Origin: Hydrogenophaga sp. RAC07
GTDB lineage: Bacteria; Pseudomonadota; Gammaproteobacteria; Burkholderiales; Burkholderiaceae_C
Reading direction: 5' to 3'
Length of the DNA stretch: 64,000 nt
NCBI RefSeq assembly: GCF_001713375.1
Contig: NZ_CP016449.1
Coordinates: 1,240,001-1,304,000 of the forward strand
Positions within the stretch are counted from its first letter, which is position 1. Each line of letters starts with the position of its first letter. The position numbers and the translations under genes are program-made. Positions 39,601 through 49,189 of the stretch are shown here, in pieces. The notes below the pieces were generated by a model, which worked only from the letters and a program-made list of their open reading frames with translations, had not been told where the DNA came from and searched no databases.

Positions 39601-40213
39601 CTTCTATTTCTCGGGCCATTTGTTTGACGAGGTCGAGCGCGAGGTGCGCCGCTTCGCGCGCACGCCGCTGGGCGATGTGGTGGAGAGCCGCGACCCGGTG
39701 ATCCTGGCCGGCATCGTGACCGACTTCCGCGTGATCAACGGCCAGCGAGGCAAACTCGCGCTGTTCAAGCTCGACGACAAGACCGGCGTGTTCGAAACCA
39801 GCGCCGACGAAAACCTGATCAACGCGCACCGCAACCTGCTGAAGGACGACGAGCTCATCATCGTGCAGGCCGTGGCCCAGCCCGACCGCTTCTCGGGCGG
39901 CGTGCGCCTGAAGATCCAGCAGGTGTGGGACCTGGCCGCGGCGCGCTGCCGCTTCGGCAAGTACCTGCGCGTGGCGGTGAACGGCCACGCACCCGCCGTG
40001 GCCCAACTGGTGCGCGAGTTCCCGCCCAAGCGGGAAGTGACGGAGCAGGGGGAGTTGGTTCGGGGCCTGCCGGTGCGCCTGCAGCTCTTGCGCGAGGGCG
40101 CGCAGTGCGAATTGCAGCTGGACGACCGGGCGCTGTTTTTCCCGACCGATGCGGCGCTGGCCAGCTGGATGGCCCAGGCGCATGAGCGGCGGGCGGAAAT
40201 CGTGTTCGATTAG
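36656..40213 (+). CDS. dnaE: DNA polymerase III subunit alpha
   Basis: Replicative polymerase catalytic subunit of 1185 aa. The N-terminal PHP domain starts LHLRLHTEFSVVDG (residues 3-16); the C-family palm has GPGRGSGAGSLVAYAL and PDFDIDFCQ near residues 411-420; YQEQVMQTAQILGGYSLGGA and YGFNKSHAAAYS follow. The C-terminal OB fold and tau-binding region end near residue 1185, full length for DnaE1. It has a rather short spacing between GGAGCG and ATG 36656. It is convergent with tolA across a 120-bp gap that contains a GC-rich hairpin repeat. Confidence 0.98.
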   Translation: MFLHLRLHTEFSVVDGTNRIDEVVAAAAADRQPALAITDLSNLFGAVKFYKAARGVGVKPIIGAEVMLQGFTEETPGAMPGSHQPAAPRVLLLVQDHQGYLNLSELLARAWTRNEGRGQALVHRDWLQECNAGLIMLSGAQAGPVGQALMQGDTQRATDMALQLSTMFTHRFYIELQRAGRADDERHVTQAVQLAARLHLPVVATHPVQFLEPDGYEAHEARVCISEGEILGNNRRVRRFTREQYFKSAEQMQALFADVPSALANTLEIAKRCNLTLVLGKPQLPNFPTPLIDGVPMPMADFFRQSSFEGLEERLAHLYPDPAKRDAERPRYVERLEFEINTILNMGFPGYFLIVGDFINWAKNNGCPVGPGRGSGAGSLVAYALKITDLDPLQYKLLFERFLNPERVSMPDFDIDFCQTNRDRVIDYVKDKYGKDAVSQIATFGTLAARAAIRDVGRVLDFSYGFCDGISKLIPNKPGMSVTLQYPPNPKKEGDKNNYAIEMEPVLAERIAKEDDVKTLIELAQKLEGMTRNIGMHAGGVLIAPGKLTDFCPLYAQPGSDSAVSQYDKDDVEAIGLVKFDFLGLATLTILEIARELIMKRHPGQEGFRFEDIPLTDAKVYALFSRGQTEAVFQFESRGMQGMLKDAKPSRLEDLIALNALYRPGPMDLIPSFVNRKHGKEVIEYPHPLVAEMLSETYGIMVYQEQVMQTAQILGGYSLGGADMLRRAMGKKKAEEMAEHREIFRAGAAKNDISQQKADEIFDLMEKFAGYGFNKSHAAAYSLLAYHTGWLKVHYTAEFFCANMTVEMDDTDKLKVLHEDALKMGMSFEAPDVNRGFHRFEPVTNKVIRYGLGAIKGTGQGAIEAIVAAREGRGEGPRGHETGPFKSLFDFCVRVDRTRLNKRTVEALIKAGGFDSLHLNRAELLASVDRAFTFAAASAANAAQADIFGDSDHGSSTQDPDLVATTPWGVKERLTMEKTAIGFYFSGHLFDEVEREVRRFARTPLGDVVESRDPVILAGIVTDFRVINGQRGKLALFKLDDKTGVFETSADENLINAHRNLLKDDELIIVQAVAQPDRFSGGVRLKIQQVWDLAAARCRFGKYLRVAVNGHAPAVAQLVREFPPKREVTEQGELVRGLPVRLQLLREGAQCELQLDDRALFFPTDAALASWMAQAHERRAEIVFD

Positions 40214-40217
40214 GTGG

Positions 40218-40290
40218 CACCCCCTGCGCCGCTGCGCGGCTTCCCCCTCAAGGGGGACAACATCTGCGGCCCGGCGAAGCCGGTTTCGCG
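40218..40290. repeat. Triple-hairpin GC-rich intergenic repeat
   Basis: Three stems follow one another: GCCGC/GCGGC (40228-40240), CCCCC/GGGGG with loop TCAA (40243-40256) and CCGGC/GCCGG with loop GAA (40271-40283). The sequence type (CGCTGCGCGGCTTCCCCCTC and onward) is familiar from intergenic spaces of Comamonadaceae genomes. It lies between the convergent dnaE and tolA genes and may act as a bidirectional terminator, although no T-run is present. Confidence 0.55.
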
Positions 40291-40333
40291 ATGTTTCTGG
40301 GTGGGTCCCGGCGCTCCGGTTCTGCCTCGTGTG

Positions 40334-41230
40334 TCAGTCCAGCGGGCGCAGACCGATCACCAGTGATGACGGGACGCGCCCGTCCGTGTCTTTGGGCAGG
40401 CTGTTGGTGCGGTCGATGGCGCGCAGCACGGCCTCGTCCCATGCGGCGTTGCCGCTGCTCTTGATGAGCTTGCGCGATGTGATGGTGCCGTCGGGTGAGG
40501 TGCGAACCTCGACCTCGGCGCGGGGGTTGCCCGGGGCCACGTCGGTGAACACCACGTTGGGTTTGATGCGTGCGGCCACCTTGGCGCCATAGCCCGGTGT
40601 GGGGCCGCTGGACTGTGCGGCCGTGCCGGTGCTTTGTGGACCACCGGTGGCGCCGGCCTGGCCCATTATGCGGTTGATCTGGTCTTCGCGCATCTGCGCC
40701 AGGCGCTTTTCATCGGCCGCGGCCTTGCGCTCCTGTTCCCGCTTTTGCTCGGCCAGTTTCTGCTGGCGCGCTTTTTCCTCGGCGGCTTTTTCAGCTGCGG
40801 CCTTCTTCTCCGCTGCTGCCTTCTCGGCGGCCTTCGCGGCGGCCAACTTCTTCGCTTCTTCCTCGCGCGCTTTCTGTTCGGCCTCGGCTTTTTTCTTCGC
40901 CTGCGCCGTCGCGATGTCGGCCTGGTTGGGTGCGGGCGGCGGAGGTGCGGGCGCTGGCGCCGGCGCGGGTTTGGGTGCCGGTTTCGGCGGGGCGGGCTGG
41001 GGTGCAGGCGTCGGAGGTGGTGGTGCCACCGCGCGTGGTGCGGCCTGCACCGGCATGCGTGACCAGAGCTCGGCTTCGACCGTGACCGGTTCGGCGTCGT
41101 GTTGCCACTGCACACCCAGTGTGAGGGCAATCACCAGCAGTCCATGGGCAACAAGCGCCAGCCCCATGGGCCCGAGCCAGCGGCCGCTGGGTGGCGGCGC
41201 GAGGTCGAGGTGGTCGGCGGTGGACTGCAT
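40334..41230 (-). CDS. tolA: Cell envelope integrity protein TolA
   Basis: Inner-membrane-anchored periplasmic protein of 298 aa. It has one N-terminal transmembrane helix (MGLALVAHGLLVIALTLGV), a Pro/Ala-rich segment, a long Lys/Glu/Ala helix (AEAEQKAREEEAKKLAAAKA and onward) and a TonB-like C-terminal domain ending IDRTNSLPKDTDGRVPSSLV. TolA links the TolQR proton channel to TolB-Pal during outer-membrane constriction. ATG 41230 is taken because the upstream in-frame extension overlaps non-coding sequence. tolB and pal are not next to it. Confidence 0.93.
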   Translation of the reverse strand: MQSTADHLDLAPPPSGRWLGPMGLALVAHGLLVIALTLGVQWQHDAEPVTVEAELWSRMPVQAAPRAVAPPPPTPAPQPAPPKPAPKPAPAPAPAPPPPAPNQADIATAQAKKKAEAEQKAREEEAKKLAAAKAAEKAAAEKKAAAEKAAEEKARQQKLAEQKREQERKAAADEKRLAQMREDQINRIMGQAGATGGPQSTGTAAQSSGPTPGYGAKVAARIKPNVVFTDVAPGNPRAEVEVRTSPDGTITSRKLIKSSGNAAWDEAVLRAIDRTNSLPKDTDGRVPSSLVIGLRPLD

Positions 41231-41246
41231 GGTGCTGGGGATGGTT

Positions 41247-41690
41247 TCAGCGTGAGGTTTGCACGGACAGGCCCACGCGGGCAATCCCGGCTTCCTGAAG
41301 GGTACTCATCACACGAACAACGGCTTCGTACTTCACGTTCTTGTCGGCGCTGATCACGACCGGCACGCCGCCTTCGGGTGCCGCGCCCTTGCTGCTCTGC
41401 AGTTGCTGCACACGGGCCACGAGTTGGGGGAGGCTCACGGGCTGGGGGTCGGTGCTGGCCGAACCTTCGCGCACCTGGATCTGCTCGTCCTTGTCGATCA
41501 TCACCGCCACGAAACGGTCGGGCTGGCGCCCGGCCTGGCCCACGCTGGGCAGCGCAATCTGGCTGGGCGTGATCAGCGGCGCTGTGACCATGAAGATGAT
41601 CAGCAACACGAGCATCACGTCAATGAACGGGACCATGTTGATCTCGTTGATGGTGCGGCGGCCCCGGCCGCGTGATGAAACGGCGGGCAT
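41247..41690 (-). CDS. tolR: Biopolymer transport protein TolR (ExbD family)
   Basis: Inner-membrane protein of 147 aa with one transmembrane helix. The proton-path aspartate is D24 in MVPFIDVMLVLLIIFMV. The periplasmic part (SLPQLVARVQQL, VVISADKNVKYEAVVRVM) is typical. It starts at ATG 41690, 2 nt after the tolQ stop. With TolQ it forms the proton-driven motor that energises TolA. Confidence 0.96.
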   Translation of the reverse strand: MPAVSSRGRGRRTINEINMVPFIDVMLVLLIIFMVTAPLITPSQIALPSVGQAGRQPDRFVAVMIDKDEQIQVREGSASTDPQPVSLPQLVARVQQLQSSKGAAPEGGVPVVISADKNVKYEAVVRVMSTLQEAGIARVGLSVQTSR

Positions 41691-41692
41691 GG

Positions 41693-42391
41693 TCAGTGAC
41701 CCGAGGGTGTTTGTGTCTGCGCGCCGAGGTTGCGCTGCAGGATGTTGGAGAACTCTTCCATGAAGGTCTCCATGGCGTTGGCCACGCGGTCGATGTCGTG
41801 CGCGAAGCGGTTGTAGAACACCACCGCGGGGATGGCGGCGAACAGGCCGATGGCGGTGGCCACCAGCGCTTCGGCGATGCCCGGCGCCACGGTGGCCAAG
41901 GTCACCTGCGCCAGCGCGGCCAAGCCTGTGAAGGCGTGCATGATGCCCCACACGGTGCCGAACAGGCCCACGTACGGCGAGACCGAGCCGACCGATGCGA
42001 GGAAGGACAGGTTGGTTTCCAGCACATCGAGTTCACGCTGGAAGCTCGCGCGCATGGCACGGCGCGCGCCGTCGAGCAGGGCGCCGTTGTCGGTGATGCG
42101 GCGCTCGCGCAGTTTCTGGTATTCGCGCATGCCGCTGGCAAAAATGCGCTCCATCGGGCCGCCGTGTTTGGCGCTCTGGGCGGCTGCGGCGTACAGGTCG
42201 TTGAGGTTGGTGCCCGACCAGAACTCGCGTTCAAAGTCTTCGTTGTGCGCGCGCACGCGCTTGAGCGAAAACACCTTGCGGAAGATGGCAGCCCAGCTCA
42301 TGACGGAAACCACCATGAGCAGCACCACCACGGCTTGCACCACCCAACTGGCGTTGAGCATCAATTGAACGATGGAGAGGTCTTGGTTCAT
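41693..42391 (-). CDS. tolQ: Tol-Pal system proton channel TolQ
   Basis: MotA/TolQ/ExbB-family membrane protein of 232 aa with three transmembrane helices. Signatures: VVVLLMVVSVMSWAAIFRK near the start, SPYVGLFGTVWGIMHAF and GIAEALVATAIGLFAAIPAV. It is paired with TolR. The operon order ybgC-tolQ-tolR-tolA is conserved among proteobacteria. Confidence 0.96.
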   Translation of the reverse strand: MNQDLSIVQLMLNASWVVQAVVVLLMVVSVMSWAAIFRKVFSLKRVRAHNEDFEREFWSGTNLNDLYAAAAQSAKHGGPMERIFASGMREYQKLRERRITDNGALLDGARRAMRASFQRELDVLETNLSFLASVGSVSPYVGLFGTVWGIMHAFTGLAALAQVTLATVAPGIAEALVATAIGLFAAIPAVVFYNRFAHDIDRVANAMETFMEEFSNILQRNLGAQTQTPSGH

Positions 42392-42424
42392 GGGTGTTCA
42401 GAGAAGGCGGGTCGTGAAGAAGTT

Positions 42425-42867
<443 letters not shown>

Positions 42868-42871
<4 letters not shown>

Positions 42872-44088
42872 AGCGCTTGCTCCAGGCGGGCCACGGCTTC
42901 CTGAAGCTGGGCCATCGAATTGGCGGTCGAGAAACGCAGATAGCGGCCCGGGTCGGCGCTGCCGAAGTCGCGCCCCGGTGTGGCGGCCAACTGACAGCGG
43001 TTCATGAGCTCGAAGGCCAGCGCCCAGCTACCGCCTTCATCGGGCCGGGGGCCCTGCCGCGGGATGCCCCAGCGCTCGCACAGCCCGGTCACATCGGCCC
43101 AGGCATAGAAGGCGCCGTCGGGCATCACCGGCACGCTCAGACCCAGGCGGTTGAGTTCGGGAATGAAGAAGTCGCGCCGCGCCTTGAACTCGCTGCGCCG
43201 GCGCTCGTACTCGGTGAGGCTCTCGGGCTCGAAGCAGGCCAGGGCTGCGTGTTGCGCGATGGTGCTCGCGCAGATGAACAGGTTCTGCGCGAGGCGCTCC
43301 ACCGCGGGCACCAGTGCGGGCGGCAGCACCAGCCAGCCCAGGCGCCAGCCGGTCATGTTGAAGTACTTGCTGAAGCTGTTGATGCTGATGACCTCATCGC
43401 CCAGGCCGTCGGGCAGGCCGAGGGCACTGTGGCCGAATTCATCTTCGTAGCTCAGGCCGAGGTAGATCTCGTCGACCAGGGTCACGCCGTCTTTGGCGCG
43501 GACGAAACGCGCGATGCGTTCGAGTTCGTCGCGGGCGATCGAGGTGCCGGTGGGGTTGGACGGTGAGGCCAGCAGCACGCCGCGTGTGGCGGGGGTCCAG
43601 TGGGCTTGCACTTGATCTGCGCTGAGTTGAAAGCGCTGTTCTGGACCGCTGGGAACCATGACCGCGCGGCCTTCGGCAGCTTGCACGAACTGGCGGTTGC
43701 ACGGATAGCTCGGGTCGGGCATGAGCACCTCGTCGCCAGCCTCGATGAGGGCCAGGCAGGCCAGCTGCAAGGCCGCAGAGGCGCCCGCGGTGACGACGAT
43801 GCGGCTCGCGTCGATGGACAGGCCGAACCGGCTCAAGTACCAGGCGCTGATGGCTTCGCGCAGGGCGGGCAGGCCGAGCGCCTGCGTGTACTGGCTGCTG
43901 CCGCTGCGGATGGCGCGCTCGGCGGCGGCCATGACCAGAGGTGGAGCCGTGAAGTCCGGCTCGCCGATGTTCAGGTAGATCATCGACCGGTCGCCCGGCT
44001 TGGCCTGGGCGGCCATGCTGGACGCCGCTTTGGCCAGCTCCATCACGTAGAAGGGTTCGACGCGCTGGGCGCGCTGCGAAATCCTCAC
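42868..44088 (-). CDS. Class I pyridoxal-phosphate aminotransferase
   Basis: Fold-type I aminotransferase of 406 aa. It has [36 protein letters not shown], and the PLP lysine K241 in [15 protein letters not shown]. The substrate is probably an aromatic or neutral amino acid but cannot be fixed. The start is GTG 44088, overlapping the nusB stop as GTGA; the end overlaps ybgC in the same way, so it is translationally locked into the rib-nusB-tol operon. Confidence 0.93.
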
Positions 44089-44615
44089 GGGGCTGCGTTT
44101 TTGCGGGCGCCGGTTTTGGAGGGCGCGGCGGCCACCTCGGCCGGGCGCAACTGCGCGGCCAACTGGTGCAGCACGCCGTTGACGTACTTGTGGCCGTCGG
44201 TGCCACCGAACGATTTGGCGAGTTCGATGCACTCGTTGAGCACCACGCGCCACGGCACGTCCAGGCAGTGCTGGAACTCGTAGGCACCGATCCAGAGCAC
44301 GCCGCGTTCGATGGGAGAGAGTTCGGACAGCGGACGGTCCAGTGCGGGCTTGATCAGTGCGTCCAGCGCGTCGGCCTGGTTGACGCAGCCGTGCAGCAGC
44401 GCATCGAAGTGCACGCTGTCGCATTTGTGGAAGCCGGCCAGGTCGCGCGTGAACGCGTCGATGTCGGTGGCGGCGTTGCGGCCCACCAGGTGCTGGTAGA
44501 TCGCCTGCAAGGCGAACTCGCGTGCGCGGGTGCGGGCCGACTTGTCGGCCGCCTTGCGGCCGATCAAGCCGCTCTTGGGCTTGTCGCCCTCGGTGGTGGG
44601 AAGTTCTGTGGACAT
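44085..44615 (-). CDS. nusB: Transcription antitermination factor NusB
   Basis: RNA-binding antitermination factor of 176 aa that joins NusE on boxA of rRNA leaders. Motifs: [57 protein letters not shown] and [12 protein letters not shown] Lys/Ala-rich tail extends the C-terminus slightly. ATG 44615 is chosen; a TTG two codons upstream is in frame. It starts 2 nt after the ribH stop, the common ribH-nusB arrangement. Confidence 0.97.
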   Translation of the reverse strand: MSTELPTTEGDKPKSGLIGRKAADKSARTRAREFALQAIYQHLVGRNAATDIDAFTRDLAGFHKCDSVHFDALLHGCVNQADALDALIKPALDRPLSELSPIERGVLWIGAYEFQHCLDVPWRVVLNECIELAKSFGGTDGHKYVNGVLHQLAAQLRPAEVAAAPSKTGARKNAAP

Positions 44616-44617
44616 GT

Positions 44618-45094
44618 TCAACCGATCTCTTGAAGCAGGTGGGCCATTTCGACTGCCACGCGGGCCGCGTCGCGGCCTTTGTCGGTCTTGCGGGCGATGG
44701 CCTGCTCCAGCGTTTCGGTGGTCAGGATGGCATTGGCAATGGGGATCTGGTAGTCCAGCGCCAGGCGGGTGACGCCCGCGCCGGATTCGTTGGCCACCAA
44801 TTCGAAATGGTAGGTCTCGCCGCGGATGATGCAGCCCAGGGCGATGAGCGCGTCGAAGTCGTCGCGCTCGGCCATGGCTTGCAGGGCCACGGGCACTTCC
44901 AGCGCGCCGGGGACCTTGACGTGCGCGATGTTCTTCTCTTGCACACCGAGTGCGAGCAGCTCTGCGAGGCAGGCGGCATACAGCGCGTCGGTGATGGGTT
45001 CGTTGAAGCGGGCCTGAACGATCCCGATGCTGAGCTTCTTGCCGTCGAGCAAGTCAGCCGTGCCTTTGTCTGCGCCGAACATGTGCGGCTCCAT
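44618..45094 (-). CDS. ribH: 6,7-dimethyl-8-ribityllumazine synthase
   Basis: Lumazine synthase of 158 aa that condenses ArPP with dihydroxybutanone phosphate. Motifs: [28 protein letters not shown], and [18 protein letters not shown] with the catalytic histidine. ATG 45094 or ATG 45082 could be used. It is in one operon with ribE and ribBA upstream and nusB downstream. Confidence 0.97.
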   Translation of the reverse strand: MEPHMFGADKGTADLLDGKKLSIGIVQARFNEPITDALYAACLAELLALGVQEKNIAHVKVPGALEVPVALQAMAERDDFDALIALGCIIRGETYHFELVANESGAGVTRLALDYQIPIANAILTTETLEQAIARKTDKGRDAARVAVEMAHLLQEIG

Positions 45095-45127
45095 TTCTTC
45101 TTGAGGATGTTGGGGAGGTGAGTGGCT

Positions 45128-46258
45128 TCAACCGTTTCGGCTGAGGTACCCGGTGATTTCCAGGCCGTAGCCGGTCATGCTGGGCATGCGGCGCGGGTTG
45201 CCCATGAGGCGCATCTTCTGCACGCCACATTCGCGCAAGATCTGCGCGCCCACGCCGTAGGTGCGCAGGTCCATGCGGCCTCGCTCGGGCGCCTGGGCGG
45301 AGCGCGCCGTGCCTTCGAACTGGGCCAGCAGCTGACCAGCGGTCTCGCCGCAGTTGAGCAACACGGCCACACCGGCGCCAGCTTCGCTGATATGGCGCAG
45401 GCTGGCTTCCAGGCTCCAGGAGTGCATGGAGCGTCCAACTTCCAGCGCGTCCAGCACCGACAGCGGCTCGTGCACCCGCACGTCCACCGATTGATCAGGG
45501 TTCCACTGGCCCTTGACCAGTGCCAGGTGCAGGGCGCCACTCGGTTCGTCGCGGAAAGCGGTGGCGCTGAATTCGCCAAACGCCGTGTTCAGGGGACGTG
45601 TGCCCAGCTTGTGTACCAGGCTTTCGTTGCGGCTGCGGTGTTCGATCAGGTCGGCGATGGTGCCGATCTTCAGGCCATGTTCGGCGGCGAACAGCTGCAG
45701 GTCGGGCAGGCGGGCCATGGTGCCGTCGTCCTTCATGATTTCGCAGATCACGGCGCTGGGGCTGCAGCCGGCCATGGCGGCGAGATCACAACCCGCTTCG
45801 GTGTGGCCCGCGCGCATGAGCACGCCGCCTTCCACCGCCTGCAGCGGAAAGATGTGGCCGGGTTGCACCAGGTCGGTGGCCACCGCGTTCGGCGCCACCG
45901 CCACCTGCACCGTGCGCGCGCGGTCGGCGGCCGAAATGCCGGTGGTCACACCCTCCGCGGCCTCGATGGAGATGGTGAAGGCCGTGCCCATCTTGGTGCC
46001 GTTGCGTGGGACCATGGGCGGCAGGCGCAGGCGCTCGCAGCGCTCTTTGGTGAGCGTGAGGCAGATCAGGCCACGGCCGAAACGGGCCATGAAGTTGATG
46101 GCTTCGGGCGTCACATGGTCGGCTGCGAGCACCAGGTCGCCTTCGTTTTCGCGGTCTTCTTCGTCGACCAGGATCACCATGCGCCCGGCGCGCATGTCGG
46201 CCACGATGTCTTCCACAGGCGAAATGGCCACCGGGGCCAGGGTTTCAGGCGCGTTCAT
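45128..46258 (-). CDS. ribB: 3,4-dihydroxy-2-butanone-4-phosphate synthase with degenerate GTP cyclohydrolase II domain
   Basis: Two-domain protein of 376 aa. The N-terminal RibB domain is intact: [33 protein letters not shown] and [12 protein letters not shown]. The C-terminal half aligns with RibA (ending [27 protein letters not shown]) but lacks the zinc cysteines of GTP cyclohydrolase II: where CLTGDxxxSLRCDCG is expected, it reads [18 protein letters not shown] and HSWSLEASL. It also lacks the RGHEGRGIG segment. It therefore probably makes only dihydroxybutanone phosphate, like RibBX proteins, and a true RibA should exist elsewhere. The start overlaps ribE by ATGA. Confidence 0.95.
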   Translation of the reverse strand: MNAPETLAPVAISPVEDIVADMRAGRMVILVDEEDRENEGDLVLAADHVTPEAINFMARFGRGLICLTLTKERCERLRLPPMVPRNGTKMGTAFTISIEAAEGVTTGISAADRARTVQVAVAPNAVATDLVQPGHIFPLQAVEGGVLMRAGHTEAGCDLAAMAGCSPSAVICEIMKDDGTMARLPDLQLFAAEHGLKIGTIADLIEHRSRNESLVHKLGTRPLNTAFGEFSATAFRDEPSGALHLALVKGQWNPDQSVDVRVHEPLSVLDALEVGRSMHSWSLEASLRHISEAGAGVAVLLNCGETAGQLLAQFEGTARSAQAPERGRMDLRTYGVGAQILRECGVQKMRLMGNPRRMPSMTGYGLEITGYLSRNG

Positions 46259-46899
46259 GCGGGTTCCTTGAGAGTGGTGTGACCGGCGCTGAGCATGCGC
46301 TCGACATAGCGCGCCACGGTGTCGATTTCCAGATTGACCGAGCTGCCGTCGGTCAACTGGCCCAGGGAGGTGTTTTGCACCGTGTGGGGAATGAGGTTGA
46401 TGCTGAATTCACAGCCGTCGGCGTCGTCCTGAACCGAATTGACGGTGAGGCTGACGCCATTGACGGTGATTGAGCCCTTGTAGGCGAGGTATTTGCCGAG
46501 CTCGGTCGGCGCGATGACACGCAGTTCCCAGCTCTCACCGACCTGGGCGAAGCGGGTCACGCGCCCGACGCCGTCCACATGCCCGGAGACGATGTGTCCA
46601 CCCAGCCGGTCGTGGGCGCGCAGCGCTTTTTCCAGGTTGATGCGGTAGCCGATTTGCGCCAAACCCGTGGTGCGGGCGAGCGATTCTGCCGAGATGTCGA
46701 TGGTGAAGTGCCGCTGGGGCAGATCCAGCGAGGTCACGGTCATGCAGGCGCCGTTGAGCGCAATGCTGTCGCCCAAGCCAACATCATCCAGGTACCCGGG
46801 GGGTGCCTCGATCGTGAGTCGCTTGCCATGGTCCAAAGAGCTGCCCAGGTCGTGGAGGGCGGCGATGCGCCCCACGCCGGTGATGATGCCGGTAAACAT
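46255..46899 (-). CDS. ribE: Riboflavin synthase
   Basis: Riboflavin synthase alpha-type of 214 aa with the two tandem lumazine-binding repeats: [15 protein letters not shown] with [14 protein letters not shown], and [16 protein letters not shown] with [14 protein letters not shown]. It dismutates two lumazines to riboflavin. It is the first of ribE-ribBA-ribH-nusB. No FMN riboswitch was recognised in the short gap before it. The pilus-like chimera ends 88 nt upstream. Confidence 0.97.
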   Translation of the reverse strand: MFTGIITGVGRIAALHDLGSSLDHGKRLTIEAPPGYLDDVGLGDSIALNGACMTVTSLDLPQRHFTIDISAESLARTTGLAQIGYRINLEKALRAHDRLGGHIVSGHVDGVGRVTRFAQVGESWELRVIAPTELGKYLAYKGSITVNGVSLTVNSVQDDADGCEFSINLIPHTVQNTSLGQLTDGSSVNLEIDTVARYVERMLSAGHTTLKEPA

Positions 46900-46987
46900 C
46901 CGGCTATTTTCGCAGGGTTTTGAAGCTCGCCCGGTTCGTCAGGGTGTCGGCCCCGAACGGAGCAGGCCTGGGCGAGTCAGTGATCCG

Positions 46988-49189
46988 TCACGATGTTGGG
47001 CGGCAGCCCGTCTTGGTGGGGTCGCAGCGGCGGATGCGGCCGGCCTGGGAATAGACCACCGCGGTGGCGCGACCTTCCGGCAGGTAGAACACCACGCTGC
47101 CGGTGGCGATTCCATCGGTGCTGGAACGCGGGAAACCTGCGGGATTGAACAGCAAATACCCGTCCGCCACGGTGCCTCGATCTTCCAGATCATCACTGGG
47201 CCCGTTGCTCATCACGCCATCCCCGGCGGGCCCCTGCTCGACGATCAGCGTGTCGGTCCCCGCTGTGTATTGCATGTCACGGTCCATGTCGGCATACACA
47301 CGCCAACCTCCGACCCACCCCAGATCGGCATCCACCACCTGCACCAGGGTGTGGCGTGACATGCGCATGGCATTGGCCCGGGCCAGTTGTGTCGCATTGA
47401 AGAAGTTGCCGCTGACACGGGTGGGCACAACCGCCATCCATTTGTAGCTGTCGCTGCCTGTTCCAGCATCGTTCATGCGGACTCGAACGATGCGGGGCTT
47501 GCCCAGCACATTGCCCATGGCGGCATGGTCCGCGTCGGTGAATTCCCACAGCACGCTGTCCTTGGAGAATGCATCGGGTTCTGTCACGTCGAGTGCGTAG
47601 ATGCCTTGCGCTCCTGCCCCCGCGCCAGACACCAGCACGCTTCGCCATTGACCGTTCATCTGGACCTCACCCACGGTGGGCGTTGCATCCAGCAGTGGGC
47701 GATGCGTGTAGTCGGGATCGGGCAGGATGTTGAGTTGCGGGACGATGAAGCCCGGGATGTAGGCAAACAGTTCTAGACCGTCGCTGGCGCGGAACGCGTG
47801 CAGCATGCCGTCGTTGGCGTTTGCAAACACCACCGGCGTCCGGTTCTTCTGCGTCTGCTGGAAGGCGGCGTAGCCAGTGCCTGCAAGCGTCGTGGACGGC
47901 GCCCCTTGGTACACCAGTCCTGAGTTGACCACGCTGCCCAAGACCCGTGTGCGAGCTCGAAACGGACGTTGAGGAGCGGAAGCAGAGCGCTCATCACCGC
48001 GGTGGCCGCGCAGGAAGTTCAGCCGACCAGGACCAAGGTTGTCCACGGGACCGCTGGGGCTCGTGTTCAGCGCATCCTGGTGCGCAGCAGCGAGGGAGCT
48101 GTCCCATTTGAATGGAGACGGACCCACGCTGCCTTGTTGCCCCAGTGGCGAACCCACCACGATGTTGCGACTGGCGCCACTGTCGGCCAGGGTGCGCAGT
48201 GTGAGGAGTTCCGAGGCGTCCCAGGCTGGCGTGCTTTCCAGCGTCGCTTTTCCGTCGGCTGACAGGCTGAGGGCGAACTTGCGAACCCGGCCGCTCCAGT
48301 CGCCGCCCACGGGATTGAAGCCGCCTTGGTACACCGAGTTTGCTTCCGAGGTGCTCAGCTCCTGCGATGTCAGTGCACTGCCCGCAATGCTGCTGGTTTC
48401 GTTGACCAGTGAGGCGAAGACGTTGCCGATCGAGTCCAGGAATTTTTGGGGGTCGCTCACCACAAAGTAGTTTTTGGCGTCGCCGTTGGCGCCTTGCCAG
48501 GCGAAGTTGTTGCCCATGGCAAACGGGCTGCCGGTGTTGCCCGCTAGTGCGTCATCGAAACCGCCGTATTTGGCGGCCAGGTGCAACTGTGTACCGCGGC
48601 GCAGACTGGCGCTGGCACCTGTCATGTTGTAGCTGTTGACGTCGATGGAAAACGTGCTGATGCGGGCCTTGGGCAGATCGGCTCGGAAGCTTTGCGTGTT
48701 GGCGAAGAGCGCCAGGCCCGCCATCATGAAGGAGCCCGTCGCGCCGGTTTCAACGAACGGATCGGTTGCTATGTTGGGAAGGTCCGGGCGGTAGGGGCTG
48801 TTTTGCGCAATGTTGAAGGCCTTGCGGGTTGTGCCGGTGCTGTCCGTGTAGGGAGCGCCCACGTTGGCTTCGAACGAGCCCACGATCCCGGTCCACTTTT
48901 GCACATCCAGCGGAACAGGTGTTTGCTCTGCCTGTCGAACGCCGTCGCTGTAGCGCTCCAAGGTGTTGCCCGGCAAGTACCGGTCGCTGTGGGTGGATTC
49001 GGCCAACTCGCTCGCCAAAGCAGCAGCAACCACCTGGTAGCGCGTTTGGGTGTTGGCTTGCAGCGCAGCCGTCTGCATGCCTGCCGACCCCAACATCCCG
49101 ATGCTCAGGATGATGATGGTGACCAGCACCTCAACGAGACTGAAGCCAGCCTGGTTTGGGCGCACAGGGAACGTGTGTGCTTTGAACAT
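46988..49189 (-). CDS. Chimeric pilus protein: PilV N-terminus, PilY1 core, FimT/GspH C-terminus
   Basis: One uninterrupted frame of 733 codons that combines three pilus families. Residues 10-72 are a PilV-type prepilin head with cleavage site G15/F16 and E20 (AGFSLVEVLVTIIILSIGML). Residues 73 to about 145 are unassigned. Residues 150-587 match PilY1 ([86 protein letters not shown]) but stop at KWMAVV, before the calcium-binding blade. Residues 588-733 match a FimT/GspH tail (NATQLARANAMR, GGWRVYADMDRDMQYTAGTD, YSQAGRIRRC). The PilY1 vWA region is missing. If processed, it would be a minor pilin displaying a PilY1 module. It may equally be a relic of in-frame deletions in a second pil cluster. 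Start ATG 49189. Confidence 0.75.
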   Translation of the reverse strand: MFKAHTFPVRPNQAGFSLVEVLVTIIILSIGMLGSAGMQTAALQANTQTRYQVVAAALASELAESTHSDRYLPGNTLERYSDGVRQAEQTPVPLDVQKWTGIVGSFEANVGAPYTDSTGTTRKAFNIAQNSPYRPDLPNIATDPFVETGATGSFMMAGLALFANTQSFRADLPKARISTFSIDVNSYNMTGASASLRRGTQLHLAAKYGGFDDALAGNTGSPFAMGNNFAWQGANGDAKNYFVVSDPQKFLDSIGNVFASLVNETSSIAGSALTSQELSTSEANSVYQGGFNPVGGDWSGRVRKFALSLSADGKATLESTPAWDASELLTLRTLADSGASRNIVVGSPLGQQGSVGPSPFKWDSSLAAAHQDALNTSPSGPVDNLGPGRLNFLRGHRGDERSASAPQRPFRARTRVLGSVVNSGLVYQGAPSTTLAGTGYAAFQQTQKNRTPVVFANANDGMLHAFRASDGLELFAYIPGFIVPQLNILPDPDYTHRPLLDATPTVGEVQMNGQWRSVLVSGAGAGAQGIYALDVTEPDAFSKDSVLWEFTDADHAAMGNVLGKPRIVRVRMNDAGTGSDSYKWMAVVPTRVSGNFFNATQLARANAMRMSRHTLVQVVDADLGWVGGWRVYADMDRDMQYTAGTDTLIVEQGPAGDGVMSNGPSDDLEDRGTVADGYLLFNPAGFPRSSTDGIATGSVVFYLPEGRATAVVYSQAGRIRRCDPTKTGCRPTS

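Noticed and set aside
46900..46987. Possible FMN riboswitch before ribE
   Set aside because: The gap is only 88 nt and none of the conserved RFN-element blocks is present.
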